A stretch of 64,000 nucleotides of DNA, from the NCBI GenBank assembly GCA_002389045.1, contig DGNS01000008.1, forward strand, positions 1 through 64,000, given 5' to 3'. Below, one piece after another: positions 18,472 to 27,745 of the stretch. The notes beneath the pieces are model-generated. The model did no database searches. It saw nothing but the letters and a program-made list of their open reading frames with translations, and had not been told where the DNA came from. Within the stretch, counting starts at the first letter, position 1. The number at the start of each line of letters is the position of its first letter. The stretch comes from Thiotrichaceae bacterium UBA4486. GTDB taxonomy: Bacteria > Pseudomonadota > Gammaproteobacteria > Eutrophobiales > Eutrophobiaceae. The position numbers and the translations under genes are program-made.

Positions 18472-19340
18472 TGAACAAGCACCTGCTATTGATTCTGGTT
18501 ACCCTGCTGCTGCCCTCGCCGATGCAGGCCGAAATGGCGCCGGAGGTGGACCGGGAGTGCCATCGCATCGGCAATAAACTCGGCAGCGTCAGCTACCGGG
18601 ACTGTGCCGGGTTGAAGCTCAGTGCAACCGGCGGACAATCCGTCAACAACGCCAGTATCCTTATGAAGGAATACCCGCCCCTGCCCCAGCGCACTCCCCT
18701 GGGCCGGGTATTGCTGCTTGGCGGTATTCATGGAGACGAATATTCCTCGGTCAGCATCGTTTTCAAATGGATGAAAATTCTGGAACAGCATCACTCAGGC
18801 CTGTTTCACTGGCGTATTGCGCCGCTGGTGAATCCGGATGGCCTGCTGCGTGACGATTCCACCCGGGTCAATGCCAACGGTGTGGATCTGAATCGCAACT
18901 TCCCGATGCCGAACTGGCTGGCGGAAACCAGCCATTACTGGGAAGTGCGTACGGCCCGTAACCCCAGACGATATCCGGGCACGGCGGCCATCAGTGAACC
19001 GGAAACACGGTGGCTGGTGGAGGAGATCGAACGTTTCCGCCCGGACGTAATCGTTTCGGTGCATGCCCCGCACGGTATTGTCGACTATGACGGTCCGGAA
19101 GAGGCGCCCTACAAGCTGGGCCGGCTGTACCTGAACCTGCTGGGCACCTATCCGGGATCGCTGGGACGCTATGCCGGCGTTGAACTGCAACTGCCCGTGG
19201 TCACCATCGAACTGCCCTATGCGGGCATCATGCCGAAACCGGACGAGATATCACACATCTGGACGGACCTGGTCAGCTGGCTGAAGAAAAATCTGGAAAA
19301 CAACCTGATGGCGAACGTTCAGGATACCGATCCCTCGTAG
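18471..19340 (+). CDS. Exported M14 zinc carboxypeptidase, MpaA-like
   Basis: M14 enzymes cleave C-terminal or gamma-D-Glu–Dap type bonds; MpaA-type members process murein peptides. The 289-residue protein has a signal peptide (LLLILVTLLLPSPMQA), zinc ligands His87 and Glu90 (GGIHGDE), a third ligand His198 (VSVHAPHG) and a candidate catalytic Glu247 (TIELPYAG), with the substrate-binding VNANGVDLNRNFP block in between. The signal peptide would place it in the periplasm. It is translationally coupled to ubiA by ATGA, and its last 22 bp overlap the end of the convergent L,D-transpeptidase gene. Confidence 0.85.
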   Translation: MNKHLLLILVTLLLPSPMQAEMAPEVDRECHRIGNKLGSVSYRDCAGLKLSATGGQSVNNASILMKEYPPLPQRTPLGRVLLLGGIHGDEYSSVSIVFKWMKILEQHHSGLFHWRIAPLVNPDGLLRDDSTRVNANGVDLNRNFPMPNWLAETSHYWEVRTARNPRRYPGTAAISEPETRWLVEEIERFRPDVIVSVHAPHGIVDYDGPEEAPYKLGRLYLNLLGTYPGSLGRYAGVELQLPVVTIELPYAGIMPKPDEISHIWTDLVSWLKKNLENNLMANVQDTDPS

Positions 19341-20533
19341 ATTATCCGCCACTTACCGTCCTTTTCCTTCTGCCAGTACTGCCGTTTGACATAGCGGCGC
19401 TGGAAATTATCACTGTCGTAGTCCTGTACGAAGGTTACCACCAGTACGTCCTCCCGGCCCGGATACAGAAACATGCTGGTCTCTGACAGCTTGACCCGGA
19501 TATATTCCTTGGACGGATTAACCCGGCGCTTGTAATTCACCCAGCTCTGGTAATCGTTACCAAGCCCGGTAAACGTTTGCGAGTAATGGCTGAGATAACG
19601 ATCGGCATCACGGCTCTCCCAGTCACGCCGCCATTGTTCAACAAACTGATCGAACTGCCGGCGTTTGTTCTGCCATTCATCGCGGCTCAGCCAGTCGATT
19701 TGTTCAGCCAGCACTACCGGCGTTTCGCCGATGGTGATGTAATCCGAGAGCCGCTGCAAATCCCGGTTACTGACAATAACGCAACCATCACTGTCCCGGG
19801 GCGGTCGATTGTAGGTGCCGGTCGGTGTGCCATGCAGCCAGATACCGTAACCGGTCCGGTTGAGACGGATATCCCAGGCATTGGGATAATTCAGCGGAAA
19901 GGCGCCACCACCATAGAGGTCGGGCAATTCCTCCTGTTCAATAAACCCGGTAATAAAATAGACGCCGGTCGGCGTCTTCTGATCGCCTTCCTTGTATTTG
20001 CCGAAACCGTTCTTGCCGATGGTCACATAGAAATCATCAAATAATTCGGGTACACCCTTGCGGTTTTCAAACAGATACAGTCGTGATGATTCGAGATCCA
20101 CTACGATGGCGTATTGTTGACTGGCATTCAATTCGACCAATGAACGCGGGATCCTGCTTTCTGCCAGGGGTGATATATGATGTTGCCAGCGGACCCTGGC
20201 TTCCTCCCGCAATGAATCGATCACATCGAGCGGAGCATTGTAATTATTACCGAAATCGGTGATCGGATGACTGCGTGCGAGTAACAGGTCGCCATAGACG
20301 AGTTGGGCCAGCTTGAAATCCGGCTGCAACCGGGTCAGCATTTCCAGTTCATCCAGCGCCTCATGGATACGATTATCACCAATCTTTTCCAGTGCATTGA
20401 TGAGCATCGCCTCATAACCGTGATCGATGGAATGCACCTGCGCTGTCCTGGTCACCAGGTCACCGGCTGAAACCGCAGTGCCCAGTACTGACAGAACGAG
20501 AATGGCGACTTTTTTCAACATGGCATGCAACAT
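19319..20533 (-). CDS. L,D-transpeptidase (YkuD) with NTF2-like C-terminal domain
   Basis: YkuD enzymes form 3-3 crosslinks in peptidoglycan or attach proteins to it, using an active-site cysteine. The 404-residue protein has a signal peptide, a helical N-terminal region (residues 25–120), the YkuD domain (about 140–275) with HGTPTG near residue 233 and the SDGCVIVSN nucleophile motif near 250, and an NTF2/SnoaL-like C-terminal domain (about 290–404). The same C-terminal fold appears in the gene just upstream, 3 bp away, so the two are very likely co-expressed partners. Confidence 0.88.
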   Translation of the reverse strand: MLHAMLKKVAILVLSVLGTAVSAGDLVTRTAQVHSIDHGYEAMLINALEKIGDNRIHEALDELEMLTRLQPDFKLAQLVYGDLLLARSHPITDFGNNYNAPLDVIDSLREEARVRWQHHISPLAESRIPRSLVELNASQQYAIVVDLESSRLYLFENRKGVPELFDDFYVTIGKNGFGKYKEGDQKTPTGVYFITGFIEQEELPDLYGGGAFPLNYPNAWDIRLNRTGYGIWLHGTPTGTYNRPPRDSDGCVIVSNRDLQRLSDYITIGETPVVLAEQIDWLSRDEWQNKRRQFDQFVEQWRRDWESRDADRYLSHYSQTFTGLGNDYQSWVNYKRRVNPSKEYIRVKLSETSMFLYPGREDVLVVTFVQDYDSDNFQRRYVKRQYWQKEKDGKWRIIYEGSVS

Positions 20534-20536
20534 GAC

Positions 20537-21583
20537 CTAGTTCGAACGCTCCTCTGCAATCAGCCAGCGGTTGTTTTCATAACTGAACAGTATTTGTTTT
20601 CGCACCCGATCACTGTACGTGTCGGACTGATAACTTTGCGTAAATTCCACCTCGGCATGACTGTCGCCGTGCATCGTCACCTCGGGTGAGGATATACCGA
20701 TTTTGATGAACCCGGGACGGGACAACCGTTTCTGTCTCTGCGCACGCCATTGTGATCGGGTCATGCCATCATCGGGGACAAAGCTGGATGCATAGTACGC
20801 CAGGTATTTATCCACGTCCTGTGATTCCCATGCCCGGGCCCAGTCATTCAGGGCCGCAAGAATCGTCGGAGTCATATCCCTGACCGGCCCTGGTGCAGGC
20901 TGTTCGGCGGCGACGGCCGGTGCTGCTGCAGCTGTGGCTGCCACCGCTTCGGGTGGCTTTGCTTCGGCTACTTTCGCTTTGGGTGGCGCCGGTTCAGTCC
21001 GGGTCGCGGCCACAACCGGTACCGGTTGTGCGGCGGCGACGGTCTCTAACGGTTCAGGACGGGAGAAAAGCTCGTTGATCAGTGACAGCTTTTCACGTGC
21101 GCTCCTGTTGTCATCATCCAGTTCCAGCACCTGGTTGTAGGCTTTGCTGGCCATCTTGGCATAGATATCACCGAGATTTTCATGCGCCGTGGCATAACTC
21201 GGATGCGTGTTGATGGCACGGCTCAGCAGATCACGGGCCTGATCGTACTTACCCTGGGCGGCATACACCACGGCCAGATTGTTGTAAGGCTCCGGCAACC
21301 CGGGATGATCTTCGATGAGTGCATTAAACACCGCCTCGGCCTGTTCCAGTTGGTTGGAGCGGGTCAGCAGCAGACCTTTGTAAAACCGGCCTTCGATATT
21401 ACCGGGGTCTTTTGCCAGCAGATCATCGGTTTTCTTCAGGGCCTGCTGAATGTTGCCTGCATTGGCCAGGCTCTGGATTTCATCGATAGCAGGCGCCGCA
21501 GCAGCCGTACCCGACCAGAGAGAAAAGAGGCACGCCAGGACCAGCGTCTGTCGCAAAACATGAATCAATAACCGGGTGTGCAT
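20537..21583 (-). CDS. TPR protein with NTF2-like C-terminal domain
   Basis: The 348-residue exported protein has a signal peptide (LVLACLFSLWSGTAAAA) and tetratricopeptide repeats over about residues 35–170. An Ala/Pro/Glu-rich linker with repeated VAA/APA follows, and then an NTF2-like domain (about 240–348) clearly related in layout to the tail of the neighbouring L,D-transpeptidase (DWARAWESQDVDKYLAYY versus DWESRDADRYLSHY). The ATG at 21583 is preferred over one at 21625 because it gives a better signal peptide. A scaffolding role for the transpeptidase is inferred from the shared domain and 3-bp spacing. Confidence 0.8.
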   Translation of the reverse strand: MHTRLLIHVLRQTLVLACLFSLWSGTAAAAPAIDEIQSLANAGNIQQALKKTDDLLAKDPGNIEGRFYKGLLLTRSNQLEQAEAVFNALIEDHPGLPEPYNNLAVVYAAQGKYDQARDLLSRAINTHPSYATAHENLGDIYAKMASKAYNQVLELDDDNRSAREKLSLINELFSRPEPLETVAAAQPVPVVAATRTEPAPPKAKVAEAKPPEAVAATAAAAPAVAAEQPAPGPVRDMTPTILAALNDWARAWESQDVDKYLAYYASSFVPDDGMTRSQWRAQRQKRLSRPGFIKIGISSPEVTMHGDSHAEVEFTQSYQSDTYSDRVRKQILFSYENNRWLIAEERSN

Positions 21584-21655
21584 GATTGGCGCTACTCGTT
21601 TGTATGCTTCTCTCGCTGTGCGCAAGATGATTGATTGAAATTAAACTGCTGTATT

Positions 21656-22528
21656 TTAGGGATTATTACCGATCATGGCAATTTCGTCGCAGTCTTTGGG
21701 CAAGGAATTGAACCGTGCCGGAAAACCGCTGAAAATCTCGCTGGCGAGAGCCTTGTTTTCAGCCAGGACCACATCCAGCCAGTAGATCCGCGTGGCCTCA
21801 CTGTCATGATAGGGCACAACCACGGGCTGGTAACCCCTGGCGTTCAGTTCCGACAAGCGACGATTGACACCGGCCTGGGAGGAAAACAGTCCCAGTGAAA
21901 TGGCATTTTTGAAACTGCCCTTGCGTATCAAACGATAGTCCTCGACGCCTTTTTGTTTCAGTTCTGACAGTCTGGCGACGGCCGTTTTATCGTCGGAGGT
22001 CGGCGCCAGGTAGACCCAGAACAGTTCCCTGTCCTGTTCATACTCCACACGCTGCCGGGTTGTCTGCCGGCGCTGTTCAAACCAGTCCCGCAACGATGCA
22101 AAGTCGGCTTCACTGCTGAACGGACCATAGGAAAAACAGGCCACTGATGTCCCGGTAAAATCATTGCGAACAGCTGTGCTACCACGGACCATTTCCATCA
22201 GCAACGTATCATTGTCGATATTTACCGGTTCCGGCATGGCCGTGTAAAAATCCCCTGCCGGAGCATCCCCGGAAGAAGCCAGGCCGGCGACTGCCGGTTC
22301 TGTCGTGGTCGTCGCTGATTGAATGCCCATATCCGTTTCTGAAATCGGCCGGGTACTTCTGGAGTCCGGCTTTTGAGCGAGTTCCGCCAGCAAGGTCAGT
22401 TCGGGTGTGCCTGTGGGAACCGGCGTTTGTCCGGCCTGCTCCTGGATGTGTATGCGCGTTTCGCGCTGCATCTCCCAGGCAAGATAAAAAAGATTGGCCA
22501 GCAAAATAAAAATAAACAGCCACTTCAT
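21656..22528 (-). CDS. SPOR-domain inner-membrane protein
   Basis: This 290-residue protein starts with one membrane anchor (MKWLFIFILLANLFYLAW) and a disordered periplasmic linker rich in T, P and S. A SPOR-like domain follows in the second half (about residues 130–265), with the typical GLFSSQAGVNRRLSELNARG segment shape. SPOR domains bind septal peptidoglycan lacking stem peptides. The ATG overlaps the coaX stop (ATGA), so it is the third gene of birA–coaX–SPOR. Confidence 0.8.
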   Translation of the reverse strand: MKWLFIFILLANLFYLAWEMQRETRIHIQEQAGQTPVPTGTPELTLLAELAQKPDSRSTRPISETDMGIQSATTTTEPAVAGLASSGDAPAGDFYTAMPEPVNIDNDTLLMEMVRGSTAVRNDFTGTSVACFSYGPFSSEADFASLRDWFEQRRQTTRQRVEYEQDRELFWVYLAPTSDDKTAVARLSELKQKGVEDYRLIRKGSFKNAISLGLFSSQAGVNRRLSELNARGYQPVVVPYHDSEATRIYWLDVVLAENKALASEIFSGFPARFNSLPKDCDEIAMIGNNP

Positions 22529-23268
22529 ATCGTCAACGCCATGTGTTGAAGACCTTCCAGCACCAGGGTTTCCACGTATTCATAGTCACCTTCAAGATAC
22601 GGCCTTATGCCGGCTGAACCGCCACCGGTCAGCAACCCCGGGGGTAGCTCTCCCGTCAATGCCTGCAGACCGGATCGGGCATGGTTGATGCTGCAACTGA
22701 CGGCGAGTATCGTCCCGCTGGCAACCGCATCCCTGGTACCGGTGGCGAAAAGTTTATGCACGCCGGTTTTTCCCTGGGCGTCTATTCCATGGGTATGACT
22801 GCACAGCATATCCTGCATCATACCGACACCGGGAAGGATCAATCCACCCAGATGCCTGCCGCTGTTATCTATCGCATCAATGGTCACGGCTGTGCCGCAA
22901 TCAACCACGCAACAGGCTTGCCGCTTTCGCATCCAGGCAGCAATCAATGCCAGCCAGCGATCCACGCCCAGTTGGCTAATGTCCTCGTAACCACAGACCA
23001 GCCCGTCGAACTCGCGGGTCACCTGCACGAACAGTGGCCGGATATTCCATGTTGACTGGCACCAGTTTGTGATCACAGCAGCCGGCATATCACCACGGAC
23101 GTTGGCGATCAATACGCGTTCCGGCGGACCGTCATCCTGCCACACCGTGTCCAGAAACCCTGCAGTCAGGGCGTCAACGGGCTGATAATGGACCTCGCGC
23201 GGCATGTCCTCAACGCCGGTGAAGCTCCACTTGAAATGACTGTTACCAATATCAATCAGCAGGTTCAA
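22525..23268 (-). CDS. coaX: Type III pantothenate kinase
   Basis: CoaX phosphorylates pantothenate, the first step of coenzyme A synthesis, and belongs to the ASKHA fold. The 247-residue protein shows the phosphate-1 motif IDIGNSHFKW at the N-terminus, GVDRWLALIAA and the CVVDCGTAVTIDAI motif with the catalytic Asp, and a GGGSA segment near the end. It overlaps birA by 4 bp upstream and the SPOR gene by 4 bp downstream, so the three are translationally coupled. Confidence 0.94.
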   Translation of the reverse strand: MNLLIDIGNSHFKWSFTGVEDMPREVHYQPVDALTAGFLDTVWQDDGPPERVLIANVRGDMPAAVITNWCQSTWNIRPLFVQVTREFDGLVCGYEDISQLGVDRWLALIAAWMRKRQACCVVDCGTAVTIDAIDNSGRHLGGLILPGVGMMQDMLCSHTHGIDAQGKTGVHKLFATGTRDAVASGTILAVSCSINHARSGLQALTGELPPGLLTGGGSAGIRPYLEGDYEYVETLVLEGLQHMALTI

Positions 23269-24254
23269 TTCTGCACCGTGAAACTGATCTGGCCCGAGGT
23301 AAATGTTTGCAATTCATTGTCGATACGCATTTGTAACAGGCCATGGTCGTCGACACCGATCACCTGGCCGCTGCAGGTGCGATCGGGCAGACGTATCGTG
23401 GCCTTGCGGCCCCGGGCACAATCATAGCCGCGCCATTCCTGCAGCAGTGAGCCGATCTCCAGTTCGGGATAGCGTTCCAGCATCATCACCAGTTCATTGA
23501 TCAGGGATGCCGCAAGCCGGTTTCTTGACGGTGGCCTGCCCGTTAATGCCTGAATATCCGTGACCTCATCGTCTGCGAGCCTGATGGCCGCGGCCGAGTT
23601 GATATTGATGCCGATACCGACAATAACATCCACGGGGCCGGCGTTCTCGCCGCGCATTTCCACCAGAATACCGCCGAGTTTACGGCCATTGGCAAAAATA
23701 TCATTCGGCCATTTCAATCCGGCCCCTGCGATGCCGTGTTGACCGAACACACGCATGACGCCGACGGCTATGGCCAGCGACAGACAACCGGGATGCTGCG
23801 GTGGCATATCGTAATGCCAGCCGAGGGACATGTTGATACTGCCCGCCAGCGGCGATATCCAGTCATTGCCGCGCCGGCCGCGGCCTTGCGACTGGTACTC
23901 GGCCAGCAGCACATGGCCGTGCAGCGACGCCCGACCGTAATTTTCAGATAACACATCATTGGTCGAAGTGGTTTCAAACAACACTTGCAAGGAGGAAACC
24001 CGGCCGCTCACAGCCGGGGACAACAGGGAACGGATGGTTTTTGCCTGCAGTAACCCGACCGTCTGCCGGAGTTGATAGCCGCGGCCCCGCGCCGATTCTA
24101 TGACCAGACCGCAGGTTCGCATATGCCGGATATGCTTCCAGATTGCCGTCCTCGATACATTCAATCGCCGGGCGAGGTCGGCGCCGGAATAGAGTCCACC
24201 GTCGGCCAGAATGTGGATTAATCGTTTACGCAGGGAATCGGAACGTGTGCTCAT
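23265..24254 (-). CDS. birA: Biotin–protein ligase / biotin operon repressor
   Basis: BirA joins biotin to the acetyl-CoA carboxylase carrier protein and represses biotin synthesis genes. The 329-residue protein has an N-terminal winged helix (residues about 5–65, SGADLARRLNVSRTAIWKHI), the biotinyl-AMP loop GRGRRGNDWISP near 121–132, KWPNDIFANGRKLGGILVE in the catalytic core and a small SH3-like C-terminal domain. The DNA-binding domain makes it the bifunctional form. It heads the birA–coaX–SPOR operon. Confidence 0.95.
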   Translation of the reverse strand: MSTRSDSLRKRLIHILADGGLYSGADLARRLNVSRTAIWKHIRHMRTCGLVIESARGRGYQLRQTVGLLQAKTIRSLLSPAVSGRVSSLQVLFETTSTNDVLSENYGRASLHGHVLLAEYQSQGRGRRGNDWISPLAGSINMSLGWHYDMPPQHPGCLSLAIAVGVMRVFGQHGIAGAGLKWPNDIFANGRKLGGILVEMRGENAGPVDVIVGIGININSAAAIRLADDEVTDIQALTGRPPSRNRLAASLINELVMMLERYPELEIGSLLQEWRGYDCARGRKATIRLPDRTCSGQVIGVDDHGLLQMRIDNELQTFTSGQISFTVQN

Positions 24255-24325
24255 CTGCCGCCTATAATGCTCAGCACAGTGGAAAATGCCAAGTGCTATT
24301 GGTGGAAACGACAGCAGAGCTCATA

Positions 24326-24352
24326 AAAAAGCCGGGGCTGGCCCGGCTTTTT
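24326..24352 (-). terminator. Bidirectional-looking Rho-independent terminator
   Basis: AAAAAGCCGGG (24326–24336) pairs with CCCGGCTTTTT (24342–24352) around a 5-nt loop. On the minus strand it follows the stop of the 24387 gene by about 35 bp and ends in a T-run. It insulates that gene from birA. Confidence 0.88.
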
Positions 24353-24386
24353 ACAATGCCCGCGCTGCAGGCGGGCTGAAAGATGA

Positions 24387-25442
24387 TTATCGATACGGGG
24401 ATATTTTCTCGATACTGGCCTGACGGATAACCGGTTTGTTATCGTCGACTATACCGGTGCATGCGGCCGCGGCCTGGATACCGTCGCTGTAGCTGTCGCC
24501 GTATTCCCGGAAATCCTCATCCGCCATGATGGCGGTCATGCCGATGGAATAAGACGCTTTCAATAACCCCATGCCGTCCTGTTTGCCGTCACCCATCATG
24601 AGTTGCATTTCATGGTTGTCGTACAGCACCTGGTCATAAGGACCCCAGAGTTTTGGTGCGGCAAACGCACCGCCGCCGACGAGGACATCGAGCACCACCT
24701 TGTCATCATGATAATAACCCAGTGCCCCGAAACCCTCGCCTTCGTAGTAGCTGTATTTGCCGCCACCACAGGATTGCGGGAATTCATAGTCATAGCGGTT
24801 GATGTAGCCGCCAACGTATTCCTGGGGCATTTTGATATTACGGGTGCTGACACGCTTCAGTGTTCCGGACTGCCTGGCTTCCGTGGCCACGGCCAGAATG
24901 GATTCCACCTCACCGAAAGGACCCGAGATGAAACGTTTACCATCGCGGACCAGGTAGGGCCGATCACTGCTTTGATGATCGCCCAGAACTTCCACGTCCG
25001 GCATTACCTGGATACCGGCGTCGGCCTCTTCAGCCTGTACGGCAACCTGGGCAAACAGGGCACCGGCGAGTAATACCATCGGGGCAGTGCAGGCCATACG
25101 CCGTTCAAACAGGCGGCCCGGAGTATTGGATTCAGGTTGGCGACGATCTTCCTTGACGCTGAAACCGTTTGCCCCGGCAAACTCCAGGATTTCCTCGTAG
25201 GCGTCCGGACGTGTTTTACGCAACCCCCGCTCGTACACGAGTACGCGATGGCCGCCGATGATGCACGGATGCACTTTGGCCGCTGTGAACATTCTTTTGC
25301 GGAAACCGGTTTGCCGGATGACGTTACTGATACGGTCCACCCATGACACGTCATTTTCAGTATTCGATGGCGTGGACAACGCAGCCGCATCATCCATACG
25401 CGTAGTGCTGGTGGAAAGAAAATCGATTGCACTCAAACTCAT
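24387..25442 (-). CDS. Unrecognised protein with internal signal-peptide-like segment
   Basis: No family is recognised for this 351-residue product. Residues 1–113 are soluble and mixed in character. Residues about 115–137 read MACTAPMVLLAGALFAQVAVQA, which looks like a signal peptide or single membrane anchor, followed by acidic residues. The remaining 210 residues are Gly/Tyr-rich with a SCGGGKYSYYEGEGFG stretch. Either the full frame makes a type II membrane protein, or translation also starts at the internal ATG (near 25100) to give a secreted protein of about 237 residues. It is monocistronic, with its own terminator and a long upstream gap. Confidence 0.6.
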   Translation of the reverse strand: MSLSAIDFLSTSTTRMDDAAALSTPSNTENDVSWVDRISNVIRQTGFRKRMFTAAKVHPCIIGGHRVLVYERGLRKTRPDAYEEILEFAGANGFSVKEDRRQPESNTPGRLFERRMACTAPMVLLAGALFAQVAVQAEEADAGIQVMPDVEVLGDHQSSDRPYLVRDGKRFISGPFGEVESILAVATEARQSGTLKRVSTRNIKMPQEYVGGYINRYDYEFPQSCGGGKYSYYEGEGFGALGYYHDDKVVLDVLVGGGAFAAPKLWGPYDQVLYDNHEMQLMMGDGKQDGMGLLKASYSIGMTAIMADEDFREYGDSYSDGIQAAAACTGIVDDNKPVIRQASIEKISPYR

Positions 25443-25738
25443 GTCGTATTCTCCATATCATTAGTTGATATCAAATAAGGCCTGATGGGAGAACTATGCG
25501 CGGCAGTGCAAGCTGGACAGAACGATATCATGTGGTAACGACCACTGGTCTGACTGGGTACGCATATTAACCCTGTGCTGGGATCATCGGCCAGTGGCAG
25601 GCAATTCTTTAGTGAATCGGCGGGAAATTCACAGGGATGCTGTGAATTGAGAAGACGATCACACGGTGGTGATCCGACCGCTACTGCCGATGCATATAAG
25701 CATCAGCAGGCGATATCTATATTATTGAAATATAGATA
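25443..25738. other. Intergenic region upstream of the 24387–25442 gene
   Basis: No gene is seen here. It must contain the promoter of the leftward gene; TTGATATCAA-type palindromic sequence near 25462–25475 is the only local symmetry close to its start. At the far end it carries the AT-rich hairpin after the VWA–FHA gene. Confidence 0.5.
25715..25737 (-). repeat. AT-rich perfect hairpin after the VWA–FHA gene
   Basis: ATCTATATT (25715–25723) and AATATAGAT (25729–25737) form a perfect 9-bp stem with a 5-nt loop, starting 1 bp beyond the stop codon of the 25739 gene. It lacks a GC stem and T-run, so it is a 3'-end stability structure or protein site rather than a strong terminator. Confidence 0.5.
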
Positions 25739-27667
25739 CTATTTATCTTTATCAAGGTCCTTGACGTTAAATTCCGCGGTTTCCACAAAATGCTCGGGAG
25801 ACGCCTTGTCATCCAGTTTGCGCCGGATTGTGGCATCCTCGTCAGCAAAATCCGCTTCGTCTTCCTGAATGATGTCATCATCGTCATTGAGCATGATGGT
25901 TTCATCGGCCTCGCCTTCGGACTCGTCCGGCTCCCGGCTGTTGGCAGAAGCATCATGATTGGCATCCCGAACCGCAGTAACATCCTCGGAATCCACCCCT
26001 GGAGTGCTTTCGCTGACACCGTCGGTAATATCGAAATCGAGATCGAATTCAGGTTCCTCCAGTTCGACATCGGCCGCCGGTGGCTCCGTGGTTGCCGCAC
26101 TACCACGCGCAACCGTTGCATCCTCACTGGCATCTGCCGCCGGCTTCGACATTTCACTGCCTGCCAGCACCGTGCTCGACATGACTGTCATACCGTCTTC
26201 AGCCAGTTCCGGTATGGAGAATTCGAGCTCGTATTTGTGCAGGCGGATGCGGTCACCGTGTTTCAGGCGGGTTTCCGTACTAATCGGCTTGTCATTGACG
26301 AAAGTACCGTTAATGCTGCCCTGGTCGATGATCCAGTAGGAAAAATCCTTGTATTCAATCAGGGCATGGCGGCGACCGATGGTGGTTTGCGGAATGACGA
26401 TATAGTCCAGGTGATTGGTATCCTTGCCGGCAACACGTCCGAGCATGGTCGGCTTGCGGCCCAGCTTGTAGGTCGCATGGTCAGTAAAACCATTGATGTC
26501 ATTGACATAGGCCTCCTGTACTGGGCCGGCCTGGTCGTTACTGCCACGGCGGCGCATCAACAGGATCAATATGGCGATAAGGGCAATCAGTACCGCCGAG
26601 ATGGCCACGATCATGATCATATTGCGCAGATCTTCTTCCCCGGTGTCCCTGGCAACCGGCACCTCGATAATGACCGGCTCCGGTGGTGGCGGTGGCGGTG
26701 CCTGCACAACCGGCTCGGGTTCGGGTAATGGCTCAGGCGCCGGCGCCGGTTCCGGCTCGGGTAACGGTTCCGGTTCCGGAGGGGTATTCATTATGGATTT
26801 GATCTGCTGGAAGGTTTTTTGCAGATCTTCCGGCGCCATGGCCCGGTAATACTCACCGTCCGTGGTCTGGGCAATGGATTGAATGAGGTGAAAATCCGCG
26901 TTCTCGGTATAGGCGATACCGAATACCCGGATCCCTGATTTGGCCGCATCGGCGGCCAGTTCCCCCTTCAGCCATCTGGCCTGCTCGATGTCCCGGGCGG
27001 GATCACCCGTATCCACCATACCGTCCGTCAGAAAGAGGATAAATTTCCGGACGTCATCCCTGGCATTATTCTTGAGTTCATAGATTGCTCTTTCAATGGC
27101 CGCGGGGCTTTCAGTCCACTGGCCCCGATAGTCAATCTTGTCCAGACTGCCCATCAACTGCTGACGATTGGCTTCGTCCACCTGGGTCAGAGGCATCTCC
27201 ATGCGCACCGATTCGTCAAAAATGATCACCCCCACCCTGGTCGCATCGTCCATACCGTTGATAAAGGTGAGCGCGGCCTGTTTGCCGAGAAACTGCGGAT
27301 CGTTCTTCTTCATGCTGCCGGAATTATCCAGTACCAGCATGATGTCCTTGGGTGGGATATCAACGTCAGTATCCTGCTCCATCAATATAAGGCTGTCCTC
27401 AACCGGCGGTGATACGGTGTCCTCTTCCTCCACCGGCAGATCCCCGGTGGACTCCATCACGGTTGCCTCCGTCTTTGCGGTGGTGTCGGTCAGATCTTGA
27501 GTTGTCGGGGTTTCTATGGAGTCCAGCAGGGGTTGCGCCTGTTCTGATAACTGCCCGGTTCCGGCTTTTAGCGCATCCACATCATCTGTGGATTGTGCGT
27601 TCACGCCTGCATTCATGGCAAACAGCAGGCTGATGAGTATTGTCGATGGCAGGATGTTCATGTTCAC
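25739..27667 (-). CDS. VWA–transmembrane–FHA domain protein
   Basis: The 642-residue protein has a signal peptide, an acidic/Thr-rich segment and a von Willebrand A domain (about residues 105–280) whose MIDAS metal site DNSGSM is intact near 113. A Pro/Glu repeat linker (PEPEP…) and one transmembrane helix (about 346–368) follow. Then comes a cytosolic FHA domain (about 400–480) with the IGRRHALIEY and SINGTFVND core motifs that bind phosphothreonine, and a long acidic tail. VWA outside and FHA inside suggests a transmembrane link between a periplasmic metal-dependent adhesion domain and phospho-signalling. No Ser/Thr kinase is in the window. The tail repeats acidic-Thr-hydrophobic motifs (EDATVARG, DETIMLND, EDATIRRK). 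Confidence 0.88.
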   Translation of the reverse strand: MNMNILPSTILISLLFAMNAGVNAQSTDDVDALKAGTGQLSEQAQPLLDSIETPTTQDLTDTTAKTEATVMESTGDLPVEEEDTVSPPVEDSLILMEQDTDVDIPPKDIMLVLDNSGSMKKNDPQFLGKQAALTFINGMDDATRVGVIIFDESVRMEMPLTQVDEANRQQLMGSLDKIDYRGQWTESPAAIERAIYELKNNARDDVRKFILFLTDGMVDTGDPARDIEQARWLKGELAADAAKSGIRVFGIAYTENADFHLIQSIAQTTDGEYYRAMAPEDLQKTFQQIKSIMNTPPEPEPLPEPEPAPAPEPLPEPEPVVQAPPPPPPEPVIIEVPVARDTGEEDLRNMIMIVAISAVLIALIAILILLMRRRGSNDQAGPVQEAYVNDINGFTDHATYKLGRKPTMLGRVAGKDTNHLDYIVIPQTTIGRRHALIEYKDFSYWIIDQGSINGTFVNDKPISTETRLKHGDRIRLHKYELEFSIPELAEDGMTVMSSTVLAGSEMSKPAADASEDATVARGSAATTEPPAADVELEEPEFDLDFDITDGVSESTPGVDSEDVTAVRDANHDASANSREPDESEGEADETIMLNDDDDIIQEDEADFADEDATIRRKLDDKASPEHFVETAEFNVKDLDKDK

Positions 27668-27745
27668 ATCGGTATCTTAAGGACTCGGTAACAGATTTGC
27701 ATTATAGAACATAAAGTTAGGCGGAAGTATCCGTTATTGAACCGG

